Notes: generated by a model not told the origin, from the letters alone. A DNA stretch of 64,000 nucleotides from JAJPKK01 sp963800215 (GCA_963800215.1 CAWCZY010000007.1:620001-684000), one strand, 5' to 3'. Shown: positions 19,700-29,434, counted from the stretch's first letter. A program made the numbers and translations.

Positions 19700-21529
19700 T
19701 CAAGCGCGGGCGGCGGCCTCCAGGCGTAGTGCCGATTGGGCCGCCTGCAGTTGCTCGCCCAAAGTCCTGCTGACGAGGTCGATAAGCGAAGCTGCCGAAT
19801 CAGCGTAGCGGACGGCTTCGGCGTCCGGACCGTCTCGCTGTGGTCGCCCGTCCCCATCGGCCCAATACCCGACGACGATCTCGGACCGCGGAAAAGTCCG
19901 CCTGATGCGGTGCAGCAGAAGCTCCAGTTGCGCCGGCGTAACGCCGCCAACGGAGACGAGCGCGACGATGTCCGGATGGTCGTCAGGGGCCGCTTCCGCG
20001 GCGGCGCTGATCCCCGTCAGGCCACCGAGCGAAGGACAAAGGGCAGCGATACCGAGATCGAGCCGAATGGCGTCCGCAACCAGTTCCGATGCGGCCTGGT
20101 CGAGGTTTCCCCGTCCGGCAAGGACGAGCACCGCCGCCGAGCGGTGAACCGCATCCGGCTTGGCGGCGGTTGTCGCCGCGTGCTGCTCGCGCTTGAAATC
20201 CAGGCTCTCCTTCACGAGTTGGATATATTCGGCGATCGTATCCTTGAGCTCATTGATCTGATCGCGGCCGAGCACACCGCGTTTCTGGTCATCCGACGCG
20301 ACGCGAAGCGAAGGAATCGCGACCTCGTCGAGATAATTCTCGAAGGTCTGCTCACCGATCCAACGGTCGGCTTGCTTTGCGGCCTGAATTGCCTCACCGG
20401 AAAGCCACTGATGATAGAGCTGCTCCTGCGGCTTGAGCGCCGGTTCGTTGCCGAGCAGGACGCGCAGGAATTCGAGATGGGGCAAATGTTGGCCCATCAC
20501 CGCGACAGCCAAAGTCAGCGGCACAGCCAAAATAAGGCCGACCGGTCCCCAGACCAGGGTCCAAAACATTATCCCGATCAAAACCGCCAAAGGCGACAGG
20601 CGGGTTTGCGATCCAAACAGCAGCGGTTCGACGATCTGGCCGACCAGCGGCTCGCCGATGAGAAAGATTGCGGCTGTCTCCAGGAACATCCCCCAGCCCG
20701 GATCGACCATGGCTGCGAGCGCCATCGGGAAGACGGCGGCCACGAAGACGCCGACATAGGGCACGAATCGCATGACCGCGGCGATCACTCCCCACAGCGC
20801 GGGGCTGGGAATGCCGATCGCCCATAGTGCGACACCGACGACGGTGCCGAACCCGGCGTTCAAGCCCGACTGCAGGAGGAAGAAATGGGCAAGATCGTCG
20901 CCGGCTTCGTTGAAGGCCTGGGTGGAGCGGCCGATTTCGGAGGTTCCCATCAGCCGCACCGCGCGGTCGCGCAGGTCGCGGTACTGGAGCAGTATGAATA
21001 TCGTCAGCAGCAGTGTCAGGCCGGCGGTCGCGAGCGAGGGAGCCGACGACCGCATATATTCGAAGAATGTCGACCAGTTGGAGCCCGGTGCGACTTCGAT
21101 CGTGATCGGCTTGCTTTCGGTCTGCGGATCGCGCACTTCCAGCTCGATGTTGCGGATCGTGGCGGCGGCCCGCTGCCATATGCCCGAGCTGCCCAATTCG
21201 AGGTGCACGAACCGCGCCTTGTCGCGCAGGTTGGCCTCATGTTTCGGCAGCTCTTCGAGCAGTTGCGTCACCTGGCGGCCGGTAACCGTCGCGCCCGCAA
21301 AGAGAACCGCGAGCAGCACCACGACCACGACCGCGACCGAGGCTCCATCCGGCAATCCCCAGCCGATCAGCCTGCGCACCAGCGGGGCGAGCACGAAGCT
21401 CAATATCCCGGCGGCGGCAAGCGGCATGAGCAGCTCGCGTCCCGCATAAAGCGCCGCGACCAGCAGCGCGGCAATGATCATACCGGCGGCGCCGTTGACG
21501 AGGGTTGACGGTGACGCGCCCGGCCACAT
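19700..21529 (-). CDS. AI-2E family transporter with C-terminal extension
   Basis: 609 aa from the ATG at 21529, seven bases after GGAG; the longer open frame upstream is not coding-like. Residues 1-75 hold two or three membrane helices; a soluble loop follows to about 150; then the conserved block of helices LTLLLTIFILLQYRD, FVPYVGVFVAAVFPMALA, LVGQIVEPLLFG, MFWTLVWGPVGLILAVPLT typical of the AI-2E/PerM family. After residue about 360 a soluble tail of about 240 aa follows, which is long for the family, and it includes LVLAGRGNLDQAASELVA. Substrate unproven. Confidence 0.85.
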   Translation of the reverse strand: MWPGASPSTLVNGAAGMIIAALLVAALYAGRELLMPLAAAGILSFVLAPLVRRLIGWGLPDGASVAVVVVVLLAVLFAGATVTGRQVTQLLEELPKHEANLRDKARFVHLELGSSGIWQRAAATIRNIELEVRDPQTESKPITIEVAPGSNWSTFFEYMRSSAPSLATAGLTLLLTIFILLQYRDLRDRAVRLMGTSEIGRSTQAFNEAGDDLAHFFLLQSGLNAGFGTVVGVALWAIGIPSPALWGVIAAVMRFVPYVGVFVAAVFPMALAAMVDPGWGMFLETAAIFLIGEPLVGQIVEPLLFGSQTRLSPLAVLIGIMFWTLVWGPVGLILAVPLTLAVAVMGQHLPHLEFLRVLLGNEPALKPQEQLYHQWLSGEAIQAAKQADRWIGEQTFENYLDEVAIPSLRVASDDQKRGVLGRDQINELKDTIAEYIQLVKESLDFKREQHAATTAAKPDAVHRSAAVLVLAGRGNLDQAASELVADAIRLDLGIAALCPSLGGLTGISAAAEAAPDDHPDIVALVSVGGVTPAQLELLLHRIRRTFPRSEIVVGYWADGDGRPQRDGPDAEAVRYADSAASLIDLVSRTLGEQLQAAQSALRLEAAARA

Positions 21530-21762
21530 TTCGGTTCTCCATGACGGCGGCCGTACCGGACGACAAGCCCGAGCGGCCCGACGATGTGCGCCGCGACCCG
21601 GCTGCGCGACCGCATATCGAACGGCCGCAGTCAGGGAAAGACGGTCGATCCTACCGCCTTTCTCCCCGGTTGGGAAAAAGCGACGTGAACGCAATGGGAA
21701 TGGACGCGACGAGCTTTTTGTTCCCCGGCGTCCCCGCCGGGCGAGCCGGGCGCGGCACACAG

Positions 21763-21787
21763 AAAAAGGCCCCGCTTGCGCGGGGCC
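21763..21787 (-). terminator. Rho-independent terminator-like hairpin, minus strand
   Basis: A perfect 8-bp stem GGCCCCGC / GCGGGGCC around a 4-nt loop is followed on the minus strand by five T. No gene ends just upstream of it on that strand, so it may block read-through towards the AI-2E gene. Confidence 0.55.
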
Positions 21788-22162
21788 AGGGTGTACCATC
21801 AACGGCGAATTTCTACATCAGTCGGCGGCCGAATTGGTTGCGGAGAAGCCACACTCCGCCGCAAAAGCGATGAGCCTCGGTCCCCTCGAATGCGCGCCAT
21901 CGGCTTACTGCGGCGCATCCAAATTGGCGCCACCATCCCGTCACCCAAGAAGCGGAATGAGGCTCCATCCTGGCGCGGACGGAGATGGCCGCCCAATGAC
22001 GAGTGTTGTGGAGGAACGCCCCCGCCGTGAGCGACGCTCGCACCTGCGGCCATCTCCGTCGCTGATCCCAAGCCCGAGCGGCGACGGTACTTCCGCCGGC
22101 GGTTCCGGACTGACGGCCTCCTCTCGCGCATTGCGCTCCTGGCTGCGGCCGACTATTCGTGG

Positions 22163-22210
22163 GAGCATGATCTCGAAAAGTTGCAGACTTTTCGGAACAA
22201 GATCATGCTC
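22163..22210. repeat. 48-bp palindromic element
   Basis: Outer arms GAGCATGATCT / AGATCATGCTC are perfect inverted repeats, and inside them CGAAAAGT pairs with ACTTTTCG. Elements built like this (GATCATGCTC ends around an AAAAG/CTTTT core) are dispersed through Bradyrhizobium-type genomes. It ends 38 bp before the NHL-repeat gene. Confidence 0.7.
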
Positions 22211-22248
22211 AAAACCGAATACCGCTGTCGGCAAGCGAGGTATCGCTC

Positions 22249-23310
22249 ATGAATTGGCGCGAAGCACTCGGGGCATTGTTGGTTGCGCTGGCCCCGTCAT
22301 CGGTCATAGCGGCGAAGCCATCCGTGTCCACGCTCGTCGGCACGGGATCGCCGGGCTATTCGGACCGTGAAGTGAACAATCCGTACGGGCTGGTGATCGG
22401 GCCCGATCGAGCGCTGTACTTTTGCGACCTGGGCAATCAGCGGATCCGCCGGCTCGACCTGAAAACGCTTCGAACCAGCACCATTGCCGGCGACGGCCAG
22501 AAGACCTATAGCGGCGACGGCGGACCGGCGACCGCCGCCGCACTAAACATGCCGCACGAACTGCAATTCAATTCCGCAGGCAACATTTACATCGCGGAGC
22601 GCGATAATCATGTGGTCCGCAGAGTCGACGCCAGGAGCGGCATCGCCTCGACATTCGCGGGAACCGGCATTCCCGGATTTTCCGGAGACGGCGGGCCGGC
22701 GGCACGCGCCCAGCTCCGCCAGCCTCACAGCATTGCCGTGGATCCCAGGGGCAAGCTGCTGATCTGCGACATCGGGAACCACCGCATTCGACAAGTGGAT
22801 TTTTCCACCGGCATGATCGAGACCTATGGCGGCACCGGCGAGCGGCAACCCACGCCCGACGGCGCGCCGGTGAAAGCCGCGCCGCTGAACGGGCCCCGAA
22901 CCATGGCGTTCGATCGCGACGGCGATCTTTATCTCGCGCTTCGCGAAGGCAACGCGATCTACCGCATCGCGTCGAAAGCGGGGACGATTCATCATCTGGC
23001 CGGCACCGGCGAGCAGGGCTATGCGGGCGACGGCGGACCGGCGCGCGTCGCCAAGCTCGCGGGCCCCAAGGGGCTTTGCCATCGGGGCGGCCGGCTTTAT
23101 GTCGCCGACACCGAGAACCACGTCGTTCGCAGCATTGAGCTCGGCAGCGGCATCATCACCACCCTCCTCGGCACCGGCCGCAAAGGAGATGGTCCCGAGC
23201 CCGATCCGCTTCAATGCGCGCTGACGCGACCGCATGCCGTTTTCGCCGATGCCGACGGTGTTCTCTACGTGGCGGACAGCGAGGGACACCGCATTCGGGT
23301 GGTGAGCTGA
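22249..23310 (+). CDS. Exported NHL-repeat beta-propeller protein
   Basis: 353 aa with a signal peptide (about 1-23). Repeats of the kind GTGSPGYSDREVNNPYG, GDGGPATAAALNMPHEL, GDGGPAARAQLRQPHS and GDGGPARVAKLAGPKG, each followed by LYFCDLGNQRIRRLD-like strands, mark a six-bladed NHL propeller. Likely periplasmic scaffold or lyase-like; function unknown. It converges on the hpd gene. Confidence 0.85.
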   Translation: MNWREALGALLVALAPSSVIAAKPSVSTLVGTGSPGYSDREVNNPYGLVIGPDRALYFCDLGNQRIRRLDLKTLRTSTIAGDGQKTYSGDGGPATAAALNMPHELQFNSAGNIYIAERDNHVVRRVDARSGIASTFAGTGIPGFSGDGGPAARAQLRQPHSIAVDPRGKLLICDIGNHRIRQVDFSTGMIETYGGTGERQPTPDGAPVKAAPLNGPRTMAFDRDGDLYLALREGNAIYRIASKAGTIHHLAGTGEQGYAGDGGPARVAKLAGPKGLCHRGGRLYVADTENHVVRSIELGSGIITTLLGTGRKGDGPEPDPLQCALTRPHAVFADADGVLYVADSEGHRIRVVS

Positions 23311-23328
23311 ACCAATGCGTCCACAGGA

Positions 23329-24430
23329 TTAAGCCGTCAGCACGCCCCGCGCGATCTGGTCGGCTTCGATCGAACTCGAACAGCGCCTTGAAGTTGCCTT
23401 CGCCGAAGCCGTCGTCGCCCTTGCGCTGAATGAATTCGAAGAAGATCGGGCCGATCACGGTCTTGGAGAAGACCTGCAGCAGGATTTTGGTCGCGGCGCC
23501 TTCGACCACGCCTTCGCCGTCGATGAGAATGCCGTTCTTCTTCATTCGGCCGATGGGCTCGTCATGGCCGGTCACCCGATGGAAGCTGTTCCTGTAATAG
23601 GCGTCGGGCGGCCCCGGCATGAACTCCAGGCCGTTCGCCGCCAGCGCATCGGTCGCGTCATAGATGGCGTCGGTGCCCACCGCGATGTGCTGGATGCCTT
23701 CGCCCTTGTAGGCGCGCAGATATTCCTCGATCTGCGAATGCGCGTCGGCGAACTCATTGATGGGAATGCGAATCCTCCCGCACGGGCTGGTGAGCGCACG
23801 GGAGAACAGGCCGGTCCGCTTGCCCTCGATGTCGAAGAAACGGATCTGGCGGAAATTGAACAGGCCGGCATAGAAGCCGAACCACTTGTCCATGTTGCCG
23901 CGATTCACGTTGTGGGTGAGATGGTCAAGGTAGTAGAAGCCGACGCCCTGCGGCCGCGGATCGACCTCGCCGAACCATTCGAATTCGTCCGCATAGGGTG
24001 AGCCCTTGGCACCGTACCGATCGACGAAATAGATGAGCGACCCGCCGATGCCCTTGATGGCGGGAACCTGCAGCGTCCGGTCCGCGCCGGTGTAAGGCTC
24101 GGCGCCTAGCGCCACGGCATGTTCGAAGGCGTGCCGGGCATCGACGACGCGCCACGCCATCGACGCCGCGCAGGGCCCATGGGCCTCCGCAAAGCGCGTG
24201 GCGAACGCGCCCGGCTCGGCATTGACGATGTAATTGATGTCGCCTTGCCGCCAGACTGTGATGTTCTTGGTCTTGTGCCTCGCGACCGGCTGATAGCCCA
24301 TCCGCCACAACAGCGTCGCCAGAGCTTCCGGCTGGGGGTGTGCGAATTCGACGAATTCGAAACCGTCGGTCCCGGCCGGATTTTCGGCGCTGATGGTGGC
24401 GGGCGGTGCGCCATGCGGGAACGGACCCAT
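23329..24430 (-). CDS. hpd: 4-hydroxyphenylpyruvate dioxygenase (3' end frameshifted)
   Basis: Converts 4-hydroxyphenylpyruvate to homogentisate in tyrosine breakdown. Fe(II) ligands are visible: His170 in LDHLTHNV, His248 in GIQHIAVG, Glu332 in FFEFIQRKG. The frame as given runs on to 23156, into the NHL gene, but the normal C-terminus (ESIEADQIARGVLTA then TAA at 23329-23331) sits one frame over, so there is one extra base at about 23373. This looks like a sequencing indel; if real it replaces the last 17 residues. Divergent from an Lrp/AsnC regulator, 132 bp apart. Confidence 0.92.
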
Positions 24431-24516
24431 TGGTTGCCTCCGGAGCAGTTTGAGCCAACACGATATCGCATCCGGGGCGCAATTTTCGTGAATAGTACGT
24501 ATTGTTACGGCATCTG

Positions 24517-24533
24517 ATGCACGATATATGCAT
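24517..24533. promoter_or_regulatory. Dyad in the hpd/AsnC divergent promoter
   Basis: ATGCA-7-TGCAT at 24517-24533 is a perfect inverted repeat, and further GCAT/ATGC half-sites flank it (24510-24541). It lies between two divergent starts and is a plausible site for the adjacent AsnC-type regulator. The assignment is inference. Confidence 0.45.
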
Positions 24534-24562
24534 TAATATGCTGATTAACGTGGGCATGACGC

Positions 24563-25096
24563 ATGGATGATTTCGACGTGAAGCTGCTCCAGGCGCTTCA
24601 GGAAGACGGCCGGCTGACCAACAACGATCTCGGCGACCGGGTCGGCCTGTCGGCATCGCAATGCTCGCGCCGCCGGTCGGCACTGGAAGATGCCGGCGTC
24701 ATCGAGGGCTATCATGCGGCGCTGTCGTCAGAAGCGCTCGGGCTTGCGGTGCTCGCCTTCGTCCACGTCACCCTGGCGGCGCATTCGCCCGACAACGCCA
24801 AGCGCTTCCACGAGCTCATCGCGCGGACCGAGGAAGTGCAGGAGGCCTATTCCCTGACCGGGGAGGCCGACTACCTGGTCAAGATCGCGGTCGTCGACCT
24901 CAAGGCGCTGTCGCGCATTCTCAGTGATGTGCTCCTGGCGCACGGGAGCGTCGCCCATGTCCACTCGGCGATCGTGCTCGATCGTCTCAAGAAGACCGCC
25001 CGCCTGCCGCTGACGCATCTGCGCGCCGCGACCGAACTACGAAAATCGGGGCCGCGGCGGCGCGACAAGCAGAGCCGGGAATTGTCGCGAAGATGA
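24563..25096 (+). CDS. Lrp/AsnC family transcriptional regulator
   Basis: 177 aa. N-terminal winged HTH begins DDFDVKLLQALQEDGRLTNNDLGDRVGLS, shown here only by its start FDVKLLQALQEDGRLTNN, with recognition region SASQCSRRRSALEDAGVI. The C-terminal RAM domain has EVQEAYSLTGEADYLVKI and LIARTEE. Divergence from hpd suggests control of tyrosine catabolism, a common arrangement in alphaproteobacteria. Confidence 0.9.
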   Translation: MDDFDVKLLQALQEDGRLTNNDLGDRVGLSASQCSRRRSALEDAGVIEGYHAALSSEALGLAVLAFVHVTLAAHSPDNAKRFHELIARTEEVQEAYSLTGEADYLVKIAVVDLKALSRILSDVLLAHGSVAHVHSAIVLDRLKKTARLPLTHLRAATELRKSGPRRRDKQSRELSRR

Positions 25097-25210
25097 CGTC
25101 GATCACGCCTTCATCCGCGCGCCGCCGGCAAGGAGCAAGGCGGGAGCCGCGTGTCCATTCGGCCGATGCCGTTCGCCGGCGCCGCGATATGCCGCAAGCG
25201 TCCCCTCGGA

Positions 25211-26074
25211 TCAGTACAGAACGGATGGGAAAAAAGACCCCTTCGGCTCCTGATACGCTCCGATCGCCATGAGCGTCATCGGCTTCACGACCCTCATCCC
25301 TTCGCCGAGGCACCAGCGGAACAGACTCGCCTGACGAACTGGAATGAGTAACGAGATCGGATCGGATACGGCCCCCGCGGCGCCGCCGATCAGGGCTTTC
25401 ATATCCTCCTCGGTCTCGGCAACCCCGTGATTTGGGATCCAGAACGCCGCCGCGGTGAGGTATCCCGTCACGCGACCGCCGCGCCTGACGACAAAGGGTT
25501 GGAACATTTTCAATGCGCCCGCGACGTCGCTGTCGCGGGGAAATCCATGGACCCGCCGGCAGAGCTCGCCGCATGCAGCCGCGTCCTCGAGGGTCAGCGG
25601 CCGAACCTCGAATTCGGGTCCGGGCCTGCTGACAGGGCGGCCGCTCATGAGCATCAGCGGTTCTTTCGCCTGGAAGCCGAGTGAGGCGTATAGAGAAATG
25701 GACCGCGTATTGAAGGCGTCCTGGACGAGACGGATGCCCGCGGCGTCCTTGCCGCGTTCGATCACGGCTTGCATCAGCCGCCTCCCGATGCCGGCACCTT
25801 GCACGGCAGGATCGACGGAAATCGGTCCGACCGCGCGGATGGGATCTCCCTCCCACAGGAAGTTGGAACCCGCGACCTTTCCGTCGACCTCGGCGATCAC
25901 GCCGAATATCGACGGATCGGCGATGAACGCCCCGGCCAGGTGGGTGGCAATTTCCACCGATGGAAAGTCCTTCGGGAACCCGTGCGCTTCATTTATGCCC
26001 TTGAATGCTTCGTAAATGATGGGGCCGCACGCGCTCGCGTCGGATGCGGCCGCGGTTCGAATGTTTACCACCAT
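25211..26074 (-). CDS. GNAT acetyltransferase with two GNAT-like domains
   Basis: 287 aa from the ATG at 26074. The first domain shows the acetyl-CoA loop SVDPAVQGAGIGRRLMQAVI and the closing NTRSISLYASLGFQ. The second half (from about residue 150, FEVRPLTLEDAAACGELCRRVHG) repeats the fold but lacks a clear Q/R-x-x-G-x-G/A loop. Substrate unknown. Confidence 0.82.
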   Translation of the reverse strand: MVVNIRTAAASDASACGPIIYEAFKGINEAHGFPKDFPSVEIATHLAGAFIADPSIFGVIAEVDGKVAGSNFLWEGDPIRAVGPISVDPAVQGAGIGRRLMQAVIERGKDAAGIRLVQDAFNTRSISLYASLGFQAKEPLMLMSGRPVSRPGPEFEVRPLTLEDAAACGELCRRVHGFPRDSDVAGALKMFQPFVVRRGGRVTGYLTAAAFWIPNHGVAETEEDMKALIGGAAGAVSDPISLLIPVRQASLFRWCLGEGMRVVKPMTLMAIGAYQEPKGSFFPSVLY

Positions 26075-26120
26075 GACGCCCCCGCGATGTTTGCGACGAT
26101 GATGCCGCCCGAGCGAACGC

Positions 26121-26528
26121 TCACTCGGCGGGACTTGCCAATCCACGTGCCGTCTGTTCCGCAGGCTGGCGCCGGAACACGAGCCAGCCGAACAGCAGCA
26201 TGTCGGCGAGGACGATCAGCGAAGACACCGCCGCGATGGGGTCGCCGATCTCGTGTCCGGTGTGCACGAGACCCACGCCGATGGTGAGGATCACCGTGGC
26301 GACGATCCAGACCCAGACCTGCACCAATGCCGTTCGGCTGCGGTCGACGGCCGGATGCAGGTGATAGTAGATGCCGAACAGAAAGAGAGACACCCAGCCC
26401 AACAGGTTGAGGTGGGCGTGCGCGGGCATCGCCGCGTGATCCCCGGAAGCCGCCATCACGATGCCCCAGATCATGCCGGCCACGACCAGCACCACGGCGG
26501 CTTGGAAGCTCAATGACGAAGCTTTCAT
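26121..26528 (-). CDS. Four-helix membrane protein, haem-copper-oxidase-subunit-like
   Basis: 135 aa from the ATG at 26528 with GGAG upstream. Four hydrophobic segments; AHAHLNLLGWVSLFLFGIYY has a His pattern like that of cytochrome oxidase subunit I / NnrS-type membrane proteins. Ligand binding unproven. The C-terminus is polar. Confidence 0.65.
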   Translation of the reverse strand: MKASSLSFQAAVVLVVAGMIWGIVMAASGDHAAMPAHAHLNLLGWVSLFLFGIYYHLHPAVDRSRTALVQVWVWIVATVILTIGVGLVHTGHEIGDPIAAVSSLIVLADMLLFGWLVFRRQPAEQTARGLASPAE

Positions 26529-26718
26529 GGCTGTTTCTCCAATGACGATGCGCATGCTCGGCGCCCGGTGTGATTCCCGGCAGCCTAACCCCGCGGCGCA
26601 GGGGGCTCAACGATCTCATGGCGGATGCGCCGGTGCCGAAGCCCGCAATTTCAGAAGGCAGCGTTGGTGTCCGCGGCGGGAGCGTGCGCGATGCGGTTCA
26701 ACCTGAAACGACAGCGCG

Positions 26719-27483
26719 CTACCGCAGCGGCGGCTCCATGTCGCCCTTGCGCAGCAGCGCCGCGTTGGCGGGATCGGCCATGTACTTGATGAAGGCGGTC
26801 GCGACCTCCGGCTGCTTGGAGACCGTCAGCAGGCCGACGCCGACGCTGCCGTATTCCATCAGCTCGGGCGGCAGCGGGCCGACATAGTCGCTCCCGGCGA
26901 CGGGCTGGATGACGTTGGTCTGCTGAATGCCGATCTCGACGTCGCCATCGGCCACGGCCTGGGCCACCAGCTTGCCCTCGACGATCGTGATCTTGTCCTT
27001 GATCTGATCGTAGATGCCGAGCTTCTGGAACATCCTGGTGTTGAACGGGCCGGTGCCGAGCCTGGAGTGGCCGATCGACTTGGCGTCGAGCATCGCGCGC
27101 TTGAAGGCTTCCGGCGTGCTGATGTCGGGCTTCGGCGCGCCGGCCTTCACGGCGACCCCGTTGCCGACACGGGCGTATTCGACGACACTGCCGGGGACGA
27201 TGCTTCCCTGCTTGATGAAATCGTCGAACTGGCCGAGGCCCAGCGAGGTCAGGTCACCGGGCGCGCCGGTGCGGATTTTCTGGTACAGCGCCTGCCCGAC
27301 CTCGAAATCGATATTGACCTTGTTTCCGGTCGCCTGTTCGAAGCCGGCTGCGAGCTGACGCACGCCCGTCGCGGTGGCCTGATTGAGGAAAATGGTGATC
27401 TCCGCCGACCGGGCGGGGCCCGCACCCCAGATGCCGAGCGCGGCAACAAGGCTGAACGTGGCGAGTTTGATCGAGTGTCTCAA
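26719..27483 (-). CDS. ModA-like extracellular solute-binding protein, paralogue 1
   Basis: 254 aa. Signal peptide to PARSAE; mature start ITIFLNQATATGVRQLAAGFEQATGNKV follows the ModA fold (start ITIFLNQATATGVRQ). Motifs shared with the next two genes: FKRAMLDAKSIGHS, GDVEIGIQQTNVI, and the ending ALLRKGDMEPP. The family binds molybdate-like oxyanions, but the Ser/Thr binding loops are not conserved, so the ligand is open. No modB/modC is present. First of three tandem copies when read 3' to 5'. Confidence 0.8.
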   Translation of the reverse strand: MRHSIKLATFSLVAALGIWGAGPARSAEITIFLNQATATGVRQLAAGFEQATGNKVNIDFEVGQALYQKIRTGAPGDLTSLGLGQFDDFIKQGSIVPGSVVEYARVGNGVAVKAGAPKPDISTPEAFKRAMLDAKSIGHSRLGTGPFNTRMFQKLGIYDQIKDKITIVEGKLVAQAVADGDVEIGIQQTNVIQPVAGSDYVGPLPPELMEYGSVGVGLLTVSKQPEVATAFIKYMADPANAALLRKGDMEPPLR

Positions 27484-27531
27484 GGCATCCTCCAGCTGTT
27501 TGGCGTGTTTCGATAAAACCTCATGACCGTA

Positions 27532-28287
27532 CTACCGCGCCGGCGGCTCCATCCCGCTCTTGCGCACCAGCGCCGCGTTCTCGGCGGCGCCCATGAACTG
27601 GACCATGGCCGCGGCGACCCCTTTTTCCTTCGAGGTCGCGAGCACGCCCGCGGCGAATGAATTGTATTGCTGCAGCTCGCGCGGCAGCACCCCGCCCAGT
27701 TCGGCCCCGGCGACGGGGAGAATGACATTGATCTGCTGCAGCGCGATCTCGACGTCGCCGCGCGCCACCGCCTCGGCCGCCGGGAAGCCATCGAGGAACT
27801 TGGTGCGCGCCTTCAACGTCTCGGTGAGGCCGAGATCCTGCATGATCTTGGCGACCATCAGGCCGCTGCCGGCGGTAGAATAGCCGATCGACTTGGCGGC
27901 GAGCATCGCGCGCTTGAAGGCCTCGACCGAGCTCAGATCGAGCTTCGGCGCGCCCTTCTTGATCGCGACGCCGATGCCGGCGCGGGCGAAATCGACCCGC
28001 GGGCCCACGACCTTGCCGCTCTTGATGAGGTCGTCGATCACGGACGGGTTCAACGCCACGATGTCGGCCGGCGCGCCGGAGTTGACGAACGCCATCACAT
28101 TCGGCGCGAACACCGCGTTGACCTTGTTTCCGGTCACCAGTTCGAAACCGGCCGCGAGGTCGCGCAGGCCGGAGATGACCCCCATGCCGCCCACGACCGT
28201 GATTTCGGCCGCCTGCGCCGCGCCCTGGCCCAGTACGGGCAGCACGGCGAGGCAGAGCGTCGCCGCCACGTTCTTCCATTTCGTCAT
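27532..28287 (-). CDS. ModA-like extracellular solute-binding protein, paralogue 2
   Basis: 251 aa from the ATG at 28287. Signal peptide ends AAQAAE; mature part ITVVGGMGVISGLRDLAAGF. It shares FKRAMLAAKSIGYS, ARGDVEIALQQINVI and ALVRKSGMEPPAR with paralogue 1, and sits 48 bp upstream of it in the same direction. Likely one transcript with both neighbours. Ligand unknown. Confidence 0.8.
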   Translation of the reverse strand: MTKWKNVAATLCLAVLPVLGQGAAQAAEITVVGGMGVISGLRDLAAGFELVTGNKVNAVFAPNVMAFVNSGAPADIVALNPSVIDDLIKSGKVVGPRVDFARAGIGVAIKKGAPKLDLSSVEAFKRAMLAAKSIGYSTAGSGLMVAKIMQDLGLTETLKARTKFLDGFPAAEAVARGDVEIALQQINVILPVAGAELGGVLPRELQQYNSFAAGVLATSKEKGVAAAMVQFMGAAENAALVRKSGMEPPAR

Positions 28288-28340
28288 GATGTCCTCTCGA
28301 ATTTTTTCATGTCGTGCACGCGGCCCGCGGAAAGCCGCGC

Positions 28341-29156
28341 TCAAAGCTTGGCAGGGTCCAAAGCCTTTGCGGGCTCCAAAGCCTTTGCTGGTTCTACATG
28401 GGTCTTGCGCAGCAGCGGCGCCGCCTCCGGCGAGATCATGAACTTGATCATCGCGCGCGCAGCGTCGGGCGCCTTCGAGCCCGCCACCAGGACGACGCTC
28501 GACGGGCACGGCGTGTTCAGGAAGCCCGGCAGCGCCCCGACATATTCGGTGCCGGGCGCGCCGACCATGATGTTGGTCTGCTGAATGCCGACATCGAACT
28601 CGCCCTTGGCGAGCGCCTCCACCACCGGGCCCTCGGTCGTGTACACCGTCTTGGGCTTGAGCTGTTCGGCGAGGCCGAGCTTCGCGATCCCCTCCGCGGC
28701 ATGGGTGCCGCTGCAGCCGCGCGAATAGCCGATCGACTTCGCGGCCAGCAATGCCGCCTTGTAAGCCTCCACCGTGCCGATGTCCGGCTTCGGCACGCCG
28801 GCGCGCACCGAGAGGCCGAGCCCGGCGAGCACGAACGGCGTCGCGGTGTCGGCCACGACCCAGCCCTTCTTGACGAGAGGCTCGAGCGTCCCCGGATTGC
28901 TGGCGATCAGGTCCGCCGGCCCGCCGGAGGCGAGCCTCTTCTCCAGGGCGGCGCCCGCCTCCTGGATGACGGTGACCTTGTGCCCGCTGGCGCGCTCGAA
29001 CGCCGCGGCAAGCTCGCGCACCCCCGGCGTCGCGCCCTGGTTGGTCAGGATGACGAGCTCGGCCGCCTGCGCGGCCTGGGGCCGGAACACGCCCGGGGTT
29101 GCGAGGATGACGGCTCCCAGAACGCATGTGGCGGCGAATTTCCCGTGCCCTGCCAT
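28341..29156 (-). CDS. ModA-like extracellular solute-binding protein, paralogue 3
   Basis: 271 aa. Signal peptide ends AAQAAE; mature part LVILTNQGATPGVRELAAAF. Shares YKAALLAAKSIGYSRG and GEFDVGIQQTNIM with the other two. A C-terminal tail made of AKALEP/AKALDP repeats comes from an 18-bp tandem repeat (about 28340-28395) and is absent from the paralogues. First gene of the cluster in transcription order. Confidence 0.8.
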   Translation of the reverse strand: MAGHGKFAATCVLGAVILATPGVFRPQAAQAAELVILTNQGATPGVRELAAAFERASGHKVTVIQEAGAALEKRLASGGPADLIASNPGTLEPLVKKGWVVADTATPFVLAGLGLSVRAGVPKPDIGTVEAYKAALLAAKSIGYSRGCSGTHAAEGIAKLGLAEQLKPKTVYTTEGPVVEALAKGEFDVGIQQTNIMVGAPGTEYVGALPGFLNTPCPSSVVLVAGSKAPDAARAMIKFMISPEAAPLLRKTHVEPAKALEPAKALDPAKL

Positions 29157-29434
29157 GGCTTCCTCCCGCTGCTTCTTTTCGGCAGCGCGTGTGGTGTGGC
29201 CTGCTGCCGGGTCGGCGGAAGCTTATGCGGACTCGGGGCGGTGGGCCAGCGCCGGGATGGCAGTCGATCGCACTCGTCGCGCAAACGACCATTGGTTTGC
29301 AACGTCTGTCTCCGTTGGATCGGAACCCAGGCCGGAGGGGCGGAAACCGAATTTGGCTTTACAACCTTAAGTTTACATATTATTATTTCTCTTGCAAACG
29401 TATACTAAACATCGACTCCACACGGAGGAAGCCG

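Larger units (their letters stand above)
21530..22248. other. Divergent intergenic region with a hairpin and a palindrome
   Basis: 719 bp without a convincing gene. It holds the minus-strand terminator-like hairpin at 21763 and the long palindrome at 22163, described separately. Short ORFs here have shuffled composition and no ribosome sites. Confidence 0.45.
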
